58,508 bases of DNA from JBHHZI01 sp046757965 (GTDB lineage: Bacteria; Acidobacteriota; Polarisedimenticolia; SMYD01): contig JBHHZI010000004.1 in the NCBI GenBank assembly GCA_046757965.1, positions 1 through 58,508 of the forward strand. Reading direction: 5' to 3'. Position numbers and translations under genes: made by a program. The notes below the pieces were generated by a model, which saw nothing but the letters and a program-made list of their open reading frames with translations, searched no databases and had not been told where the DNA came from. Of the stretch, positions 40,559 through 50,800 are shown piece after piece (the stretch's first letter is position 1; every line of letters begins with the position of its first letter).

Positions 40559-42766
40559 GTGGAACCACGCAGCGAGACAGATCAGATCCTCGATGGTCGG
40601 GAGAGCATCGCCGAGCTGGTGGCTCTCCTCGGACAGTCGAGTCTGCGCGTGCGGCGAGCCGCGGTCGCGGCGCTGGCCAAACGGGAACCGTCCGAGACGC
40701 TGCCGGGCCTGCTCGATGCCCTGGGCGATGACGAGAACGCGGCGGCTCGCAATGCCGCCGGCGATGTGGTTCTGCGTTACGGGGAGGCCGTGGTCGCCGC
40801 GTTGACCCGCGCGCTGGACCCCGAGCGATGTCGCGACCGGACCATACAGATTCTCGGCTTGCTGGCGAGGATCCCGTGTCGCGAGTCGGTCGAGGCGGTC
40901 CTCCCCCTGGCCGGCCATGCCGATTCATCCATCGGCGCGGCGGCCATCGGCTGTCTTGCGGGGCTGAAAGATCCCGCCGCCGTTCCGATCCTGATGAATG
41001 TCCTGGACAGCGGCGACCGCTGGCAGACGTTCTACGCCATCGATGCGCTCGGGGAGATCGGGCACGCGGCGGCGGTGAATCGCCTGGTGCCTCTCGCTGC
41101 GGACCCGTACTACCACAAGGCGGTGTTCCGCGCCCTCGGCCGGATCGGTGATGAGTCATCCATTCCACCGCTGGTGAGCGCCCTGGCCGGCGGCCGGCGG
41201 CCCGACCGGACGGCCCTTGCGGCGCTGGATGAGATGGTGGTCCGGGCCCGCCCCGAGGATGTCCGGGAAGCTCTGGTCGAACGAATCCGTGACGCCGTCG
41301 TCGAACTCGACGTCCCGGCGCTGACCCAGGGCCTCATCGAACTGGCCCGGGAAGGAGATGCGGCCATCCGTCAGCCGGCTGTCCGGGCCCTGGGATGGGT
41401 CCTGGACCCGGCCGCGATTCCCTGCCTGGTCGGGGAACTGGTGGAGCCGCAGGTCGCCGACGTGGCTGCCGAGGCGCTCCTCGCCATGGGGGACGAACAT
41501 GCCGACGAGATCCTGGCCGCGGCGATGACAACGCCGCTCCCGTCCGAGGGGCTCCGGCGCGTGATCGATGCGGTGGGGCATGTGGCCACGCCGCGCGTCG
41601 ATGAGTTCCTGGCCGCCGCCTGCCGCCACGACGAGGAGGATATCCGACACGCAGCCGTGACCTGCCTCACCGCGCGGCCGGGTCCCGGCCATCTCGAGAC
41701 CCTGGTGACGGCCCTGGGCGACCACTCGCCCGGCGTGGCCGATCAGGCGGTTGACGGTCTTCTGAATCTCGCCGCCATCTCGCCGCGGGACCGCGAGCAG
41801 GTTGCCGGGCGGGTCGACGGATTGACGGCATCGAAATCACCCGAGGTCCGGCGGGCGGCGTTGCGCATTGTCGGCCGTCTCGGGACCGAGGGGGCGAGCG
41901 AGGCGCTGGAGCTGGCCCTCCACGATCCGGACGGTTCTGTGCGCCGGGAGGCCACGGCGTTGCTGGGAGAATCCGCCGACCCGGATCGGTTGTGGCGGCT
42001 GACCACGGCGCTGGCGGACGAGGACGCCCGTGTCCGCGAGGAGGCGGTGCTTGCCATCGGTCGCCTCCGCGACGAGCGGGCACGCGGCGTGCTCCTGTCC
42101 TCGCTTCATGATCGGAGCATCTGGGTGAAGTGCCGCGCGGCCCGCGCGCTTGCGGAGCATCCGGCCGTGGAGGTGCAGGCCGCGCTGGAGCATGTGGCGC
42201 GCGAGGAGGTCCTGCCGGTGCGGGTGTCGGCCGTGGAGGCGCTCGGCTACCTGCGCCCTGATTCGGAACCGTTTCTCCGGGAGATCGTGACCGACCGGGA
42301 GGCCGAGGTGAGGCGGGCCGCCATGCGGGCCCTGGTGACCGGTCGGGGAGAGGTCCCGGTCTCGGTCCTGGCGGTTGCCCTGGAAGATTCGGTCTGGTCG
42401 GTGCGCTGTGCGGCCGCGGAAGCTCTCGGCGCGTCGGGCCAGCCGGCCGGGTTCTCGCCGCTGTCCCATGCTCTCGACCGGGAATCGGACCCGGTGGTGC
42501 GGCGGAATCTGATCACCGCGCTGTTCAATGTCGACGCGGAGTCGTCGCTCCCGTTTCTGGTGGCCGCCCTGGCGGAGAAGGATGTGGCGCAGACGGCGGC
42601 GGAGATGCTCGTGGCCGGCCATCGTGTGTTTGCGGATGAACTGCGCGCCGAATGGGCCTCCGGCGTAGACCCGGCCACCCGGGAGGGACTCTCGGTGGTC
42701 CTCCAGGAGATCGGGAGGCGGGAATCATCCCGGTCGGGTCTCGATGAGGAAGGGGAACGGCCGTGA
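40559..42766 (+). CDS. HEAT-repeat protein in chemosensory operon
   Basis: A 735-aa soluble protein built almost entirely of HEAT or PBS-lyase-type helical repeats of about 30 residues, for example LGQSSLRVRRAAVAALAKRE, DPDGSVRREATALLGESAD and DSVWSVRCAAAEALGASG. I estimate more than 20 repeats. No signal, span or catalytic motif. Such solenoids bind proteins; its place between cheW/zinc-ribbon genes and cheR suggests a scaffold or the input partner of the pathway. GTG 40559 follows the previous gene by 6 bases and the end overlaps cheR by GTGA. Confidence 0.85.
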   Translation: MEPRSETDQILDGRESIAELVALLGQSSLRVRRAAVAALAKREPSETLPGLLDALGDDENAAARNAAGDVVLRYGEAVVAALTRALDPERCRDRTIQILGLLARIPCRESVEAVLPLAGHADSSIGAAAIGCLAGLKDPAAVPILMNVLDSGDRWQTFYAIDALGEIGHAAAVNRLVPLAADPYYHKAVFRALGRIGDESSIPPLVSALAGGRRPDRTALAALDEMVVRARPEDVREALVERIRDAVVELDVPALTQGLIELAREGDAAIRQPAVRALGWVLDPAAIPCLVGELVEPQVADVAAEALLAMGDEHADEILAAAMTTPLPSEGLRRVIDAVGHVATPRVDEFLAAACRHDEEDIRHAAVTCLTARPGPGHLETLVTALGDHSPGVADQAVDGLLNLAAISPRDREQVAGRVDGLTASKSPEVRRAALRIVGRLGTEGASEALELALHDPDGSVRREATALLGESADPDRLWRLTTALADEDARVREEAVLAIGRLRDERARGVLLSSLHDRSIWVKCRAARALAEHPAVEVQAALEHVAREEVLPVRVSAVEALGYLRPDSEPFLREIVTDREAEVRRAAMRALVTGRGEVPVSVLAVALEDSVWSVRCAAAEALGASGQPAGFSPLSHALDRESDPVVRRNLITALFNVDAESSLPFLVAALAEKDVAQTAAEMLVAGHRVFADELRAEWASGVDPATREGLSVVLQEIGRRESSRSGLDEEGERP

Positions 42767-43623
42767 GTGCGATGGCCTCCGCGACCCTCGACCGGGTGAC
42801 CGGTCGCAAGGTGCTCGCGGAGGATTCCGTCCGGCAGGTGCTGGAGCTGCTCAACCGGCGTTTTGGCTTCCAGTTCCGGGATTCGTTCCTGGAGATGGCC
42901 CGGGACCGGCTGGCACGGCGGATGCTGGATCTGGGGCTCGAAAACCTGAGGGATTATTACTACCGGCTGCTCTATGACCCGGAGTCGGACCGCGAGTTCG
43001 ATCGCTTGTTCGACACTCTCTCCAACAACGAGACGTACTTCTTCAGGGAGGAGACCCAGATCGCCACGTTCGCCGAGGAGATCCTTCCCGAACGATCAGG
43101 AGCCGCGAAGTCCCGGGTCCGGGTCTGGAGCGCCGGCTGCTCCACCGGAGAGGAGCCGTATTCCCTGGCGATGGCCGTGCTGGAACAGGTGGGGACAGGA
43201 GCCGATCGGGTGGAGATCTTCGGCTCCGATTACTCGGGGCGAGCGCTGGACCGGGCCCGCCGGGGCATCTATCACGGATTCTCCTTCCGGAACCTGCCGG
43301 ACAAGTTTCGCGATCGTTACTTTCGCCGGGAGGATGGGGGAGATTTCCGGATCATCCCGGAGGTGCGCCGGATGGTGCACTTCGGGAAGTGCAATCTGCT
43401 CGGTCAGTCGGGCGATCTGCCTCTCATCAAGTTCGATGCGATCTTCTGCAGGAATGTTCTGATGTATTTCGATCGGGATTCGCGACGGAGAGTGATCGAG
43501 CTGTTTCACGATCGGCTGGCCGAGGGCGGCTACCTGTTTCTCGGACACTCCGAGTCACTGCTGGATCTCTCGGACCAGTTCGAACTCGCCAACCTCGTGA
43601 ACGATGTCGCGTACCGGAGATGA
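42763..43623 (+). CDS. cheR: CheR-type protein-glutamate O-methyltransferase
   Basis: A 286-aa SAM-dependent enzyme that methylates receptor glutamates. The N-terminal helical domain (RRFGFQFRDSFLEMARDRL) is followed by FDTLSNNETYFFRE, VWSAGCSTGEEPYSLAM (SAM site) and FDAIFCRNVLMYFD. No TPR extension. With CheB it gives adaptation, yet no receptor gene is in the operon; the nearest is at 15272. Confidence 0.95.
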   Translation: MSAMASATLDRVTGRKVLAEDSVRQVLELLNRRFGFQFRDSFLEMARDRLARRMLDLGLENLRDYYYRLLYDPESDREFDRLFDTLSNNETYFFREETQIATFAEEILPERSGAAKSRVRVWSAGCSTGEEPYSLAMAVLEQVGTGADRVEIFGSDYSGRALDRARRGIYHGFSFRNLPDKFRDRYFRREDGGDFRIIPEVRRMVHFGKCNLLGQSGDLPLIKFDAIFCRNVLMYFDRDSRRRVIELFHDRLAEGGYLFLGHSESLLDLSDQFELANLVNDVAYRR

Positions 43624-43627
43624 GAGA

Positions 43628-44737
43628 ATGATTCGAGTCCTCATCGTCGACGACTCACGGACGAATCGGGTCACCCTCGAACGTCTTCTGTCGGTGGACC
43701 CCGACGTGAGTATCGTGGGCCGCGCCGCGGATGGAGCGGAGGCCATCCGCCTGGTCGAGGAACATCATCCCGATGTGGTGACCCTGGACCTGGAGATGCC
43801 GCACGTCAATGGGCTGACGTTCCTGCGCTGGTTGATGGCGCGCTGCCCCTTGCCCGTCCTCGTGGTCACGTCCCGGGAGTCCAACTATTCCCTCTTCGAG
43901 GCTCTCGAGCTGGGAGCCCTCGACTTCATCCTCAAGCCGGGCCGGGTGAGCCCGGACCTCCCGATCATCCAGCGGGAGCTGATCGACAAGATCCATCTTC
44001 TGGCCGGCATGTCGGGCTGCGTCGATCCCCGGCCGGACGCGGTGATTTCCGTCGTTCAGGACTCCGCGGCGGCGGTGGCGCCCGCCATCGATACGAAGCA
44101 TGACTTGGCGCGCCAGGTCGTCGTCATCGGAGCCAGCACAGGCGGACCGCTGGCCCTGCAGCGCATCTTCAGACGGCTCGGAGCGGACCTTCCGGCCGGA
44201 GTCCTGGTGACGCAGCACATGCCGGCGTACTCGACCTCCTTCTTCGCCGAGCGGCTCGATGAGATCACGCCGTTGCCGGTCCGCGAGGCTCGCGCCGGTG
44301 ACCCGGTACGCGGGGGAGCGATCCTGATCGCTCCCGGCGGCTGGCACATGGGGGTGGAAAGAAGCGAGGGGCAGGGCACACAGATCCGTCTCGATGTGGC
44401 CCGCGATGAGGACCGTCACGTCCCGTCTGCGAACCGGTTGTTCTCCACGGCTGCCAAGGCGTTCGGGCCTTCCTGCGTGGGAGTCGTGCTGACCGGCATG
44501 GGCGATGACGGCAGCCGGGGTCTCAAGGATATCCAGGATGCCGGTGGAGTCACCATCGCCGAGTCGCCGGAGACGGCCGTGGTCTACGGAATGCCACGGC
44601 GGGCCGTCGCCGCGGGTGTGGTCGACCAGATCGTTCCGCTGCCGGATATCGCTGCGGAGATCGAGAATCTGGTGCGGCGCGGGAGCGAGCCAGGTGGGAG
44701 TCACGCAGCGGGGGCAAGGGACAGGGAGTCGATATGA
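43628..44737 (+). CDS. cheB: CheB chemotaxis methylesterase/glutaminase
   Basis: A 369-aa enzyme. Receiver residues 1-120 have VDDSRTNR and Asp54 in VTLDLEMPHVNG. After a linker the methylesterase domain shows the catalytic triad: Ser in IGASTGGPLALQ, His in VTQHMPAYST and Asp in GMGDDGSRGL. It should remove receptor methyl groups when phosphorylated by CheA. It starts 4 bases after cheR and overlaps the next gene by ATGA. Confidence 0.95.
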   Translation: MIRVLIVDDSRTNRVTLERLLSVDPDVSIVGRAADGAEAIRLVEEHHPDVVTLDLEMPHVNGLTFLRWLMARCPLPVLVVTSRESNYSLFEALELGALDFILKPGRVSPDLPIIQRELIDKIHLLAGMSGCVDPRPDAVISVVQDSAAAVAPAIDTKHDLARQVVVIGASTGGPLALQRIFRRLGADLPAGVLVTQHMPAYSTSFFAERLDEITPLPVREARAGDPVRGGAILIAPGGWHMGVERSEGQGTQIRLDVARDEDRHVPSANRLFSTAAKAFGPSCVGVVLTGMGDDGSRGLKDIQDAGGVTIAESPETAVVYGMPRRAVAAGVVDQIVPLPDIAAEIENLVRRGSEPGGSHAAGARDRESI

Positions 44738-45450
44738 GCGGGTCTGGTCATGAACAGTTCACCGATCGGGAATCGCGCCTGGAGGAGGCCCTGGGCACCG
44801 TCCGCCGTCTCTTCGAGGAGCAGGCATCCAGCGCGCCGGGGGAGCCGGCGGCGGCCGTGGCGGCGGCCACGGACGGCACCGACGACCTGCTGATGAATCT
44901 CTACGTTGCCGGGTTGCACCTGCACGGAAGTCTCGATCTGCACGATGTGCTGGTCAATCTCCGCGAGATCCTGATCAATCTGGTCGGCGTGGAACGATTT
45001 GTCCTGTACGTGGCGGACAGCACGGCCCGGAACCTGCGGGCGGTGGCTGACGAGACGGGCCTGGTACGGGGGCCGGCAACCGCCGGACCGGAAGGGGGCA
45101 TCGTGTCCGTGGTGGTCCGCACCGGCATTCCGTACTTCGCCGCGGACGACGATGCCGAGACGACACCGGGAGGACCCTGCGTCGCCTGCGTGCCCCTGAA
45201 GATGGCCGGAGCGGTCCTCGGGGTCGTGAAGATCGAGCGGCTCGTCGCCCACAAGTCCGGCTTCGAGCAGCGAGATCATGAGATCCTGAACCTGGTCGGG
45301 GAGCAGTCCGGTCCGGCACTGCTGGCCGCGGCGCTCTACCGCCGGTATCTCGGCACACAGAACGGCACCTCCCCGGGCCCTGCGGGGGTGCTGTTCGGGC
45401 TTCTCGACGTGGCACCGGGGACGGAATCATCCCAGGAGACGGCGCCATGA
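44734..45450 (+). CDS. GAF-domain protein in chemosensory operon
   Basis: A 238-aa soluble protein. A helical start (RLEEALGTVRRLFEE) precedes a GAF domain at about 55-205: LHGSLDLHDVLVNLREILINL, FVLYVADSTARNLRAVADE, CVACVPLKMAGAVLGVVKIER. GAF folds bind small molecules or mediate dimerisation; the CVAC pair might bind metal or sense redox, which is speculation. In a pathway lacking a receptor it is a candidate input protein. Overlaps cheB and the last cheY by 4 bases. Confidence 0.8.
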   Translation: MSGSGHEQFTDRESRLEEALGTVRRLFEEQASSAPGEPAAAVAAATDGTDDLLMNLYVAGLHLHGSLDLHDVLVNLREILINLVGVERFVLYVADSTARNLRAVADETGLVRGPATAGPEGGIVSVVVRTGIPYFAADDDAETTPGGPCVACVPLKMAGAVLGVVKIERLVAHKSGFEQRDHEILNLVGEQSGPALLAAALYRRYLGTQNGTSPGPAGVLFGLLDVAPGTESSQETAP

Positions 45451-45848
45451 GACGGATGACCTTTCTTGTGGTCGAGGACTCGCCGGCGATGCGCCAGCTC
45501 ATCGGCTTCGCGCTCAAACGGTTTCCGGATTGCCGGATTCTCCAGGCCGTGGACGGCGCCGACGCCCTGCGCACCATGGCCTATGAACCGATCGACGTCC
45601 TCATCACGGACATCAACATGCCGATCATGGATGGCCTCAAGCTGGTCAAGGTGGTTCGTGGTAATCCGGCGATGGCCGACCTGCCGATCATCATCGTCAC
45701 GACCGAAGGAGCCGATGCGGACCGCGAGCGCGGCATGAAACTCGGCGCGGATGCGTATGTCGCCAAGCCGATGGAGGCTGGGGACCTCGTCCGGACGGTG
45801 AACGAGGTCCTGAAGCGCAAGGCCGCGGCGCGGCCGTCTGTTCCCTGA
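45447..45848 (+). CDS. CheY-like single-domain response regulator
   Basis: A 133-aa receiver with VEDSPAM, phosphoacceptor Asp55 in ITDINMPIMDGLKLV, VTTEGAD and the conserved Lys in YVAKPMEAGDL. It is similar to the CheY at 36556 and closes the operon. Two lone receivers suggest one carries output while the other acts as a phosphate sink or serves another target. Confidence 0.93.
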   Translation: MRRMTFLVVEDSPAMRQLIGFALKRFPDCRILQAVDGADALRTMAYEPIDVLITDINMPIMDGLKLVKVVRGNPAMADLPIIIVTTEGADADRERGMKLGADAYVAKPMEAGDLVRTVNEVLKRKAAARPSVP

Positions 45849-45893
45849 CCCTCCGCGTCCTGCGGCAAGCAAGACTTTCCCCCGCGCGCACGG

Positions 45894-45899
45894 TACAAT
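45894..45899 (+). promoter_or_regulatory. -10 box placed for a leaderless lptE transcript
   Basis: TACAAT ends 6 bases before the GTG at 45906, so RNA would start at the first base of the codon. A -35 would be AAGACT (45871-45876), a poor match. No ribosome site precedes the start codon. Confidence 0.5.
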
Positions 45900-45905
45900 G
45901 CGCCC

Positions 45906-46427
45906 GTGTCTCGACGGACCTGCACCGGGGTTGTGATCCTGTCCCTGGTCCTCGCGGGGTGTGGCTACGCCCTGCAGGGGCGGGGCTCGAGCGTTCTGAG
46001 TCCGGGTATCGAGACCATCGGGGTGCCGCCGTTCAAGAACCTGACAGGTCGGCCGGAGCTCGAGCAACGCATCTCCGAGGAACTGCTCCGGCAGTTCCAG
46101 ATCCGGAGCCGCCGTCGCACGACAGCGTCCGCCGACGGAGCCGATGCGGTTCTGCGGGGTGAGGTCACGGCCTACCGGGAGACGCCGGTGGAATTCAACC
46201 CCGATGGTCGAGCGCGCACCATCGAGGTGCGGATCACGGCGCGGGCCCGCCTGCTGGCCACGCTCGACCAGCGGGTGATCTGGGCGTCCGACCACTTCAC
46301 CTTCCGGGAGTCGTACGCCGTCGGTGAGGAGGCCGCGGCGTTCGTCGAACTGGAGACGGTCGCCATCGAGGTCGTTGCCGCGGACTTTGCCGAGGCCGTG
46401 GTGACCTCGATCCTGGAAGGATTCTGA
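45906..46427 (+). CDS. lptE: LPS-assembly lipoprotein LptE
   Basis: A 173-aa outer-membrane lipoprotein. Lipobox LAGC gives Cys19, followed by GYALQGRGSSVL, the usual LptE opening. GVPPFKNLTGRPELEQRISEEL and the closing AVVTSIL fit the family fold. It plugs the LptD barrel in LPS export. Placement just before holA is conserved widely. The start is GTG 45906. Confidence 0.9.
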   Translation: MSRRTCTGVVILSLVLAGCGYALQGRGSSVLSPGIETIGVPPFKNLTGRPELEQRISEELLRQFQIRSRRRTTASADGADAVLRGEVTAYRETPVEFNPDGRARTIEVRITARARLLATLDQRVIWASDHFTFRESYAVGEEAAAFVELETVAIEVVAADFAEAVVTSILEGF

Positions 46428-46428
46428 C

Positions 46429-47493
46429 GTGGCCTCGATGGACATCGGTGCCCTGAAGACCTCGCTCGAGGCCGGTCAGATCGCGCCGTTCTATCTCGTC
46501 GTCGGCGGCAGCACGTGGCATCGCACGGAGGCGGTGAGGATGGTGCGCGCTGCCACCGTGCCGGAGGCGGACCGCGCCCTGGCGGAGATCCGGGGGCGGA
46601 TCCGCGAGTGCGACCTGGTGAGCCTGCTCGACAGCGCCCGGACACTGCCGATGGGTGTGGCGCGCCGGCTGGTCGTGCTCAGCGACGGAGATGAACTGAA
46701 GAAGGAGGAGATCGCGCAGTTGCTCGACTATGCCGCCTCACCTCGGCTGACATCCACGGTGGTGCTGTGCGCCGCGAAACTGACGTCCGGAGAGGAGAGC
46801 CGCCGGCTGACGCGCCGGGCCACGGTGGTGACATGCCCGGAACCGCGCAACTGGGAGGTTGGACGATGGATCCGCGCGGAGATGACACGCCGGGAGCTGG
46901 CACACGACGCCGGGGTTCCCGAGGCGCTGCAGGCCCTTCTCGGCGATGCGCCGCGTGACCTGGCGGCCGGCCTGGACAAGCTCGAACTCTACATCGAGGG
47001 ACGCGGCGCGCGGCGCGTCGGTGTCGACGACGTGGAATCCAGTCTGTCCCGCCTTCCCCATGGCACCGTCTGGCAGTTCATCGAGGCCCTGGAGAATCGT
47101 GACACCGAGGCGTCGCTGGCTGCGCTTGCGGCCATCCTGGAGCTGGGCGAGCCGCCGGAATCGGTGCTGCGCCTCGTTCTCAGGAGCCGCCGGCAGATCA
47201 TGGCCGGACTGGCCGCGGCCGGGCGGGGCGAGGGAGATGACGGGATTCTCCAGGCGATGGGCACGTCGCCGCGGGCGCGCCAGGCCCCGCGGGTGCGCCG
47301 GGCCATCCTGGAGAGATTACGGCGTCACCGCCTCGACGAGGTGGTCGAGAGCCTGCCTCTGCTCCTGGCGGCCGATTCGCGCCTCAAGGGTGGTGGGGGC
47401 GGTGGAGGTCCGGGCGTCGTGCTGACCCGACTGGTGCTTGACCTGGTATCCACATGCAGGACCAAGGGGCTTGCGCCGAGCCGATTCGCGTGA
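46429..47493 (+). CDS. holA: DNA polymerase III subunit delta
   Basis: A 354-aa clamp-loader subunit. It opens APFYLVVGGSTWHRTEAV (the usual YLLxGxE-type strand), continues with LARRLVVLSDGDELKKEE-like clamp-loader sequence (core RRLVVLSDGDE) and a helical collar domain (LARRL-free end: VLRLVLRSRRQIMAGLAA, LPLLLAADSRLKGG). It opens the sliding clamp. GTG 46429 is one base after the lptE stop. A run of six Gly near the C-terminus is unusual. Confidence 0.9.
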   Translation: MASMDIGALKTSLEAGQIAPFYLVVGGSTWHRTEAVRMVRAATVPEADRALAEIRGRIRECDLVSLLDSARTLPMGVARRLVVLSDGDELKKEEIAQLLDYAASPRLTSTVVLCAAKLTSGEESRRLTRRATVVTCPEPRNWEVGRWIRAEMTRRELAHDAGVPEALQALLGDAPRDLAAGLDKLELYIEGRGARRVGVDDVESSLSRLPHGTVWQFIEALENRDTEASLAALAAILELGEPPESVLRLVLRSRRQIMAGLAAAGRGEGDDGILQAMGTSPRARQAPRVRRAILERLRRHRLDEVVESLPLLLAADSRLKGGGGGGGPGVVLTRLVLDLVSTCRTKGLAPSRFA

Positions 47494-47527
47494 GCGATGG
47501 GCGGCTGGCCGGCGCCGGGAGAGGTGA

Positions 47528-47815
47528 ATGAGCGACGAGAAGAAGACAGCCCGTATCGAGATCAAGCTGCCGGATCGACTGGCGGGCGGGGCGTACGCCA
47601 ACAACATGGTGGTGGCGCACACTCGCGAGGAATTCGTGCTTGATTTCATGACCCTGTACAATCCGCGTGCCGGTGTGGTGACTGCCCGTGTGATCGTCAG
47701 CCCCGGGCACCTCAAGCGTATCGTCCGGGCTCTCTCGGACAATCTGTCCCTCTATGAGGCGAGCTATGGCGAGCTGTCCGAGGCGCCGCCTCCCGGAGAT
47801 GACGCGGTCAACTGA
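47528..47815 (+). CDS. DUF3467 protein
   Basis: A 95-aa protein with the DUF3467 pattern: GGAYANNMVVAHTREEFVLDFM, shortened to core YANNMVVAHTREEF, then VTARVIVSPGHLKRIVRAL. The family occurs widely but its function is not known. It starts after GGGAGAGGTGA and its stop overlaps the dnaE start (TGATG), so it is translated with the replication polymerase. Confidence 0.88.
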   Translation: MSDEKKTARIEIKLPDRLAGGAYANNMVVAHTREEFVLDFMTLYNPRAGVVTARVIVSPGHLKRIVRALSDNLSLYEASYGELSEAPPPGDDAVN

Positions 47816-50800
47816 TGCCACGATCCTCGTTCGTTCACCTGCATAATCATTCCGAGTACTCGTTGCTCGACGGGTCCTGCCGGCTCCGGGAACTGGTGGA
47901 GTGCGCGGCCGCCTTCGACCAGCCGGCGGTGGCGCTCACCGATCACGGCAATCTGTTCGGCGCCCTCAAGTTCACGGAGGCTGCCCGTTCGGCCGGTGTC
48001 AAGCCGATCATCGGGCTGGAGGCGTACATGGCGGTGGGCTCGCGCCATGACCGGGGAGGCCCGGCCGGCGCGGGGCGTCGCAAACCATACCACCACATGA
48101 TCTTGCTGGCGCGAAACTATACCGGGTACCGCAATCTGCTGAAGCTCGTCTCCCTGGGATACACGGAGGGCTTCTACTACAAGCCGCGCATCGACAGGGA
48201 GATCCTGGCCGAGCATGCCGAGGGATTGATCGGCACGTCCGGATGCCTCGGCGGCGAGATCCCGCAGCTCCTGCTCGCCAACCGGACCGCGGATGCGGAG
48301 CGCGTCGCCGCGATCTATGCCGAGATGTTCGGGCCGGAGCACTTCTACATCGAGTTGCAGGCTCACGGCATCCCGGAAGAGGAACAGGTGTTTCCGGCGC
48401 TCGTGGACCTCTCCGCCAGGACGAGCGTGCCACTTCTGGCGACCAACGACTGTCATTACATGAGCGCCGCCGACCACTTTGCCCATGACGTCCTCATCTG
48501 CATCCAGACCGGCAAGACCACGGCGGATCCCCGGAGCCTTCGATTCACGGACCAGCACTACTTCAAGAGCAGCGAGGAGATGTCGCAGCGGTTTGCCGAC
48601 TATCCGGAATCGGTGGAAAACACCTTGCGGGTCGCCGGGATGTGCGATCTGGAGATGCCGGATTCGGGCTATCAGCTCCCGCACTTCACCGTTCCCGGCG
48701 AGGCGACGCCGGACGACTACCTGCGTCAGGTGACGCGCATCGGGTTCGAGAGCCGGCGAGCCGTCTGGGATCGTCTGGCGGCGAAGGGCGAGCTGCGGCG
48801 GTCGATCGAGGAGTACGGCCAGCGACTGGAGCGGGAGCTCGCCTGCATCGCGGAGATGGGCTTCTCGGGGTACTTTCTCATCGTGTGGGATCTGATCCGG
48901 CATGCGCGGAGCCTGCAGATCCCCGTCGGGCCCGGGCGAGGATCGGCGGCCGGATCTTTGGTGGCCTTCTGCCTCGGCATCACGAACATCGATCCCCTCC
49001 GGTACGATCTGCTCTTCGAGCGGTTTCTGAACCCCGAGCGGGTCACCATGCCGGACATCGACATCGATTTCTGCATGAAACGGCGTGGCGAGGTCATCGA
49101 CTACGTGACCGAGACGTACGGCCGTGAGAACGTGGCGCAGATCATCACCTTCGGGACCATGGCGGCTCGCGGTGTCATCCGCGATGCCGGCCGGGGATTG
49201 AACATCTCCTTCGCCCAGGTGGACAGGATTGCGAAGCTGGTTCCTCCGGACCTCGATGCGACCATCGCCAAGGCCCTCGCGTCGGTTCCGGCACTCAAGG
49301 AGGCGTACGAGACGGATCCGGCCATCACTCAGCTTCTCGACGTGGGGCAGCGGCTCGAGGGACTCGCCCGCCACGCGTCCACGCATGCGGCGGGCGTCGT
49401 GATCGCGCCAAGTCCGATCACCGACTTCGCGCCGCTCTACCAGGTCAAGGAAGGGGAACGCACCACCCAGTACTCCATGGGAGACATCGAGTCCATCGGC
49501 CTCCTGAAGATGGACTTCCTGGGTCTGAAGACCCTGACGCTCATCGACTCGGTGGTGAAGGGCATCCGGGACGGCCGCCGGGAAGACATCGATCTCGAGA
49601 CGCTGGACCTGGAAGATGCGGCCACCTACGCACTCTTCTGCCGGGGCGCCACCAGCGGCGTGTTCCAGTTCGAATCGGATGGCATGCGCGACATCCTGCG
49701 CAAGCTGCGCCCCGAGCGCTTCGAGGATCTGATCGCCCTCAACGCGCTGTATCGCCCGGGTCCGCTCCAGGGCGGCCTGGTGGATCAGTTCATCGAGCGG
49801 CGGCACGGAAAGGTCAAGGTCGACTATCCCGTCGGACAGCTGCGCGAGATCCTCGACGAAACCCACGGAGTGATCGTCTACCAGGAACAGGTCATGAAGA
49901 TCGCCTCCGAGCTGGGCGGATTCTCTCTGGGCGAAGCGGACCTCCTGCGGCGAGCCATGGGAAAGAAGAAGAAGGATCTGCTTGCCGCGCAGAAGAAGAA
50001 CTTCGTCGACGGCGCGGTGCAGCGCAGCATCGATGTGGGAAGCGCGGAGAAGATCTTCGAGCAGATGGAGTACTTCGCCGGCTACGGATTCAACAAGTCA
50101 CACTCGGCGGCCTACGCGCTGGTTGCGTATCAGACGGCGTACCTGAAGGCCCACTACCCGGTCGATTTCATGGCGGGTCTGCTGACCTCGGAGCGCAACA
50201 ACACCGAAAAGGTGGTGGCCTACATGAACGAGTGCCGCGAGATGGGCATCGACGTGTTGCCGCCGGACGTCAACACGTCTGCCGTGGATTTCGTGCCGGA
50301 AGGCGAGGCGATCCGGTTCGGACTGTCCGCGATCAAGAACATCGGAACCGCCGCCATCGACCATCTGATCTCGCGGAGAGATACGCTGGGACCATTCACG
50401 TCGTTACAGGAACTCGCCCGGGAAGTCGATTCCCGGCAGGTCAATCGCCGCGTGTTCGAGGCGCTGATCAAGAGCGGCTCGCTGGATGGCATCTTTCCCG
50501 TCCGTGCGCGGCTCATGGCGGCACTCGACCACGCTCTCGAGGCCGGACAGCGGCACCAGCAGGACAAGGCGCTGGGGCAGGGAGCCCTGTTCGGCTTCGA
50601 TGCCGCGGCGCGCGCACCGGAAGAAGCCCTGCCGGAATGTGCTGCCTGGACCGATCACGAGACGCTGGCCTTCGAGAAGGAGACCCTGGGTTTCTATCTC
50701 AGCGGCCACCCGCTGACGGAGTATGCCCGCGAGGTCGAGGCGTTTGGTTCACACTCGTCCGTGGGCCTGCGCGGTTGCCCGCCGGGGACGCCGGTGGCGG

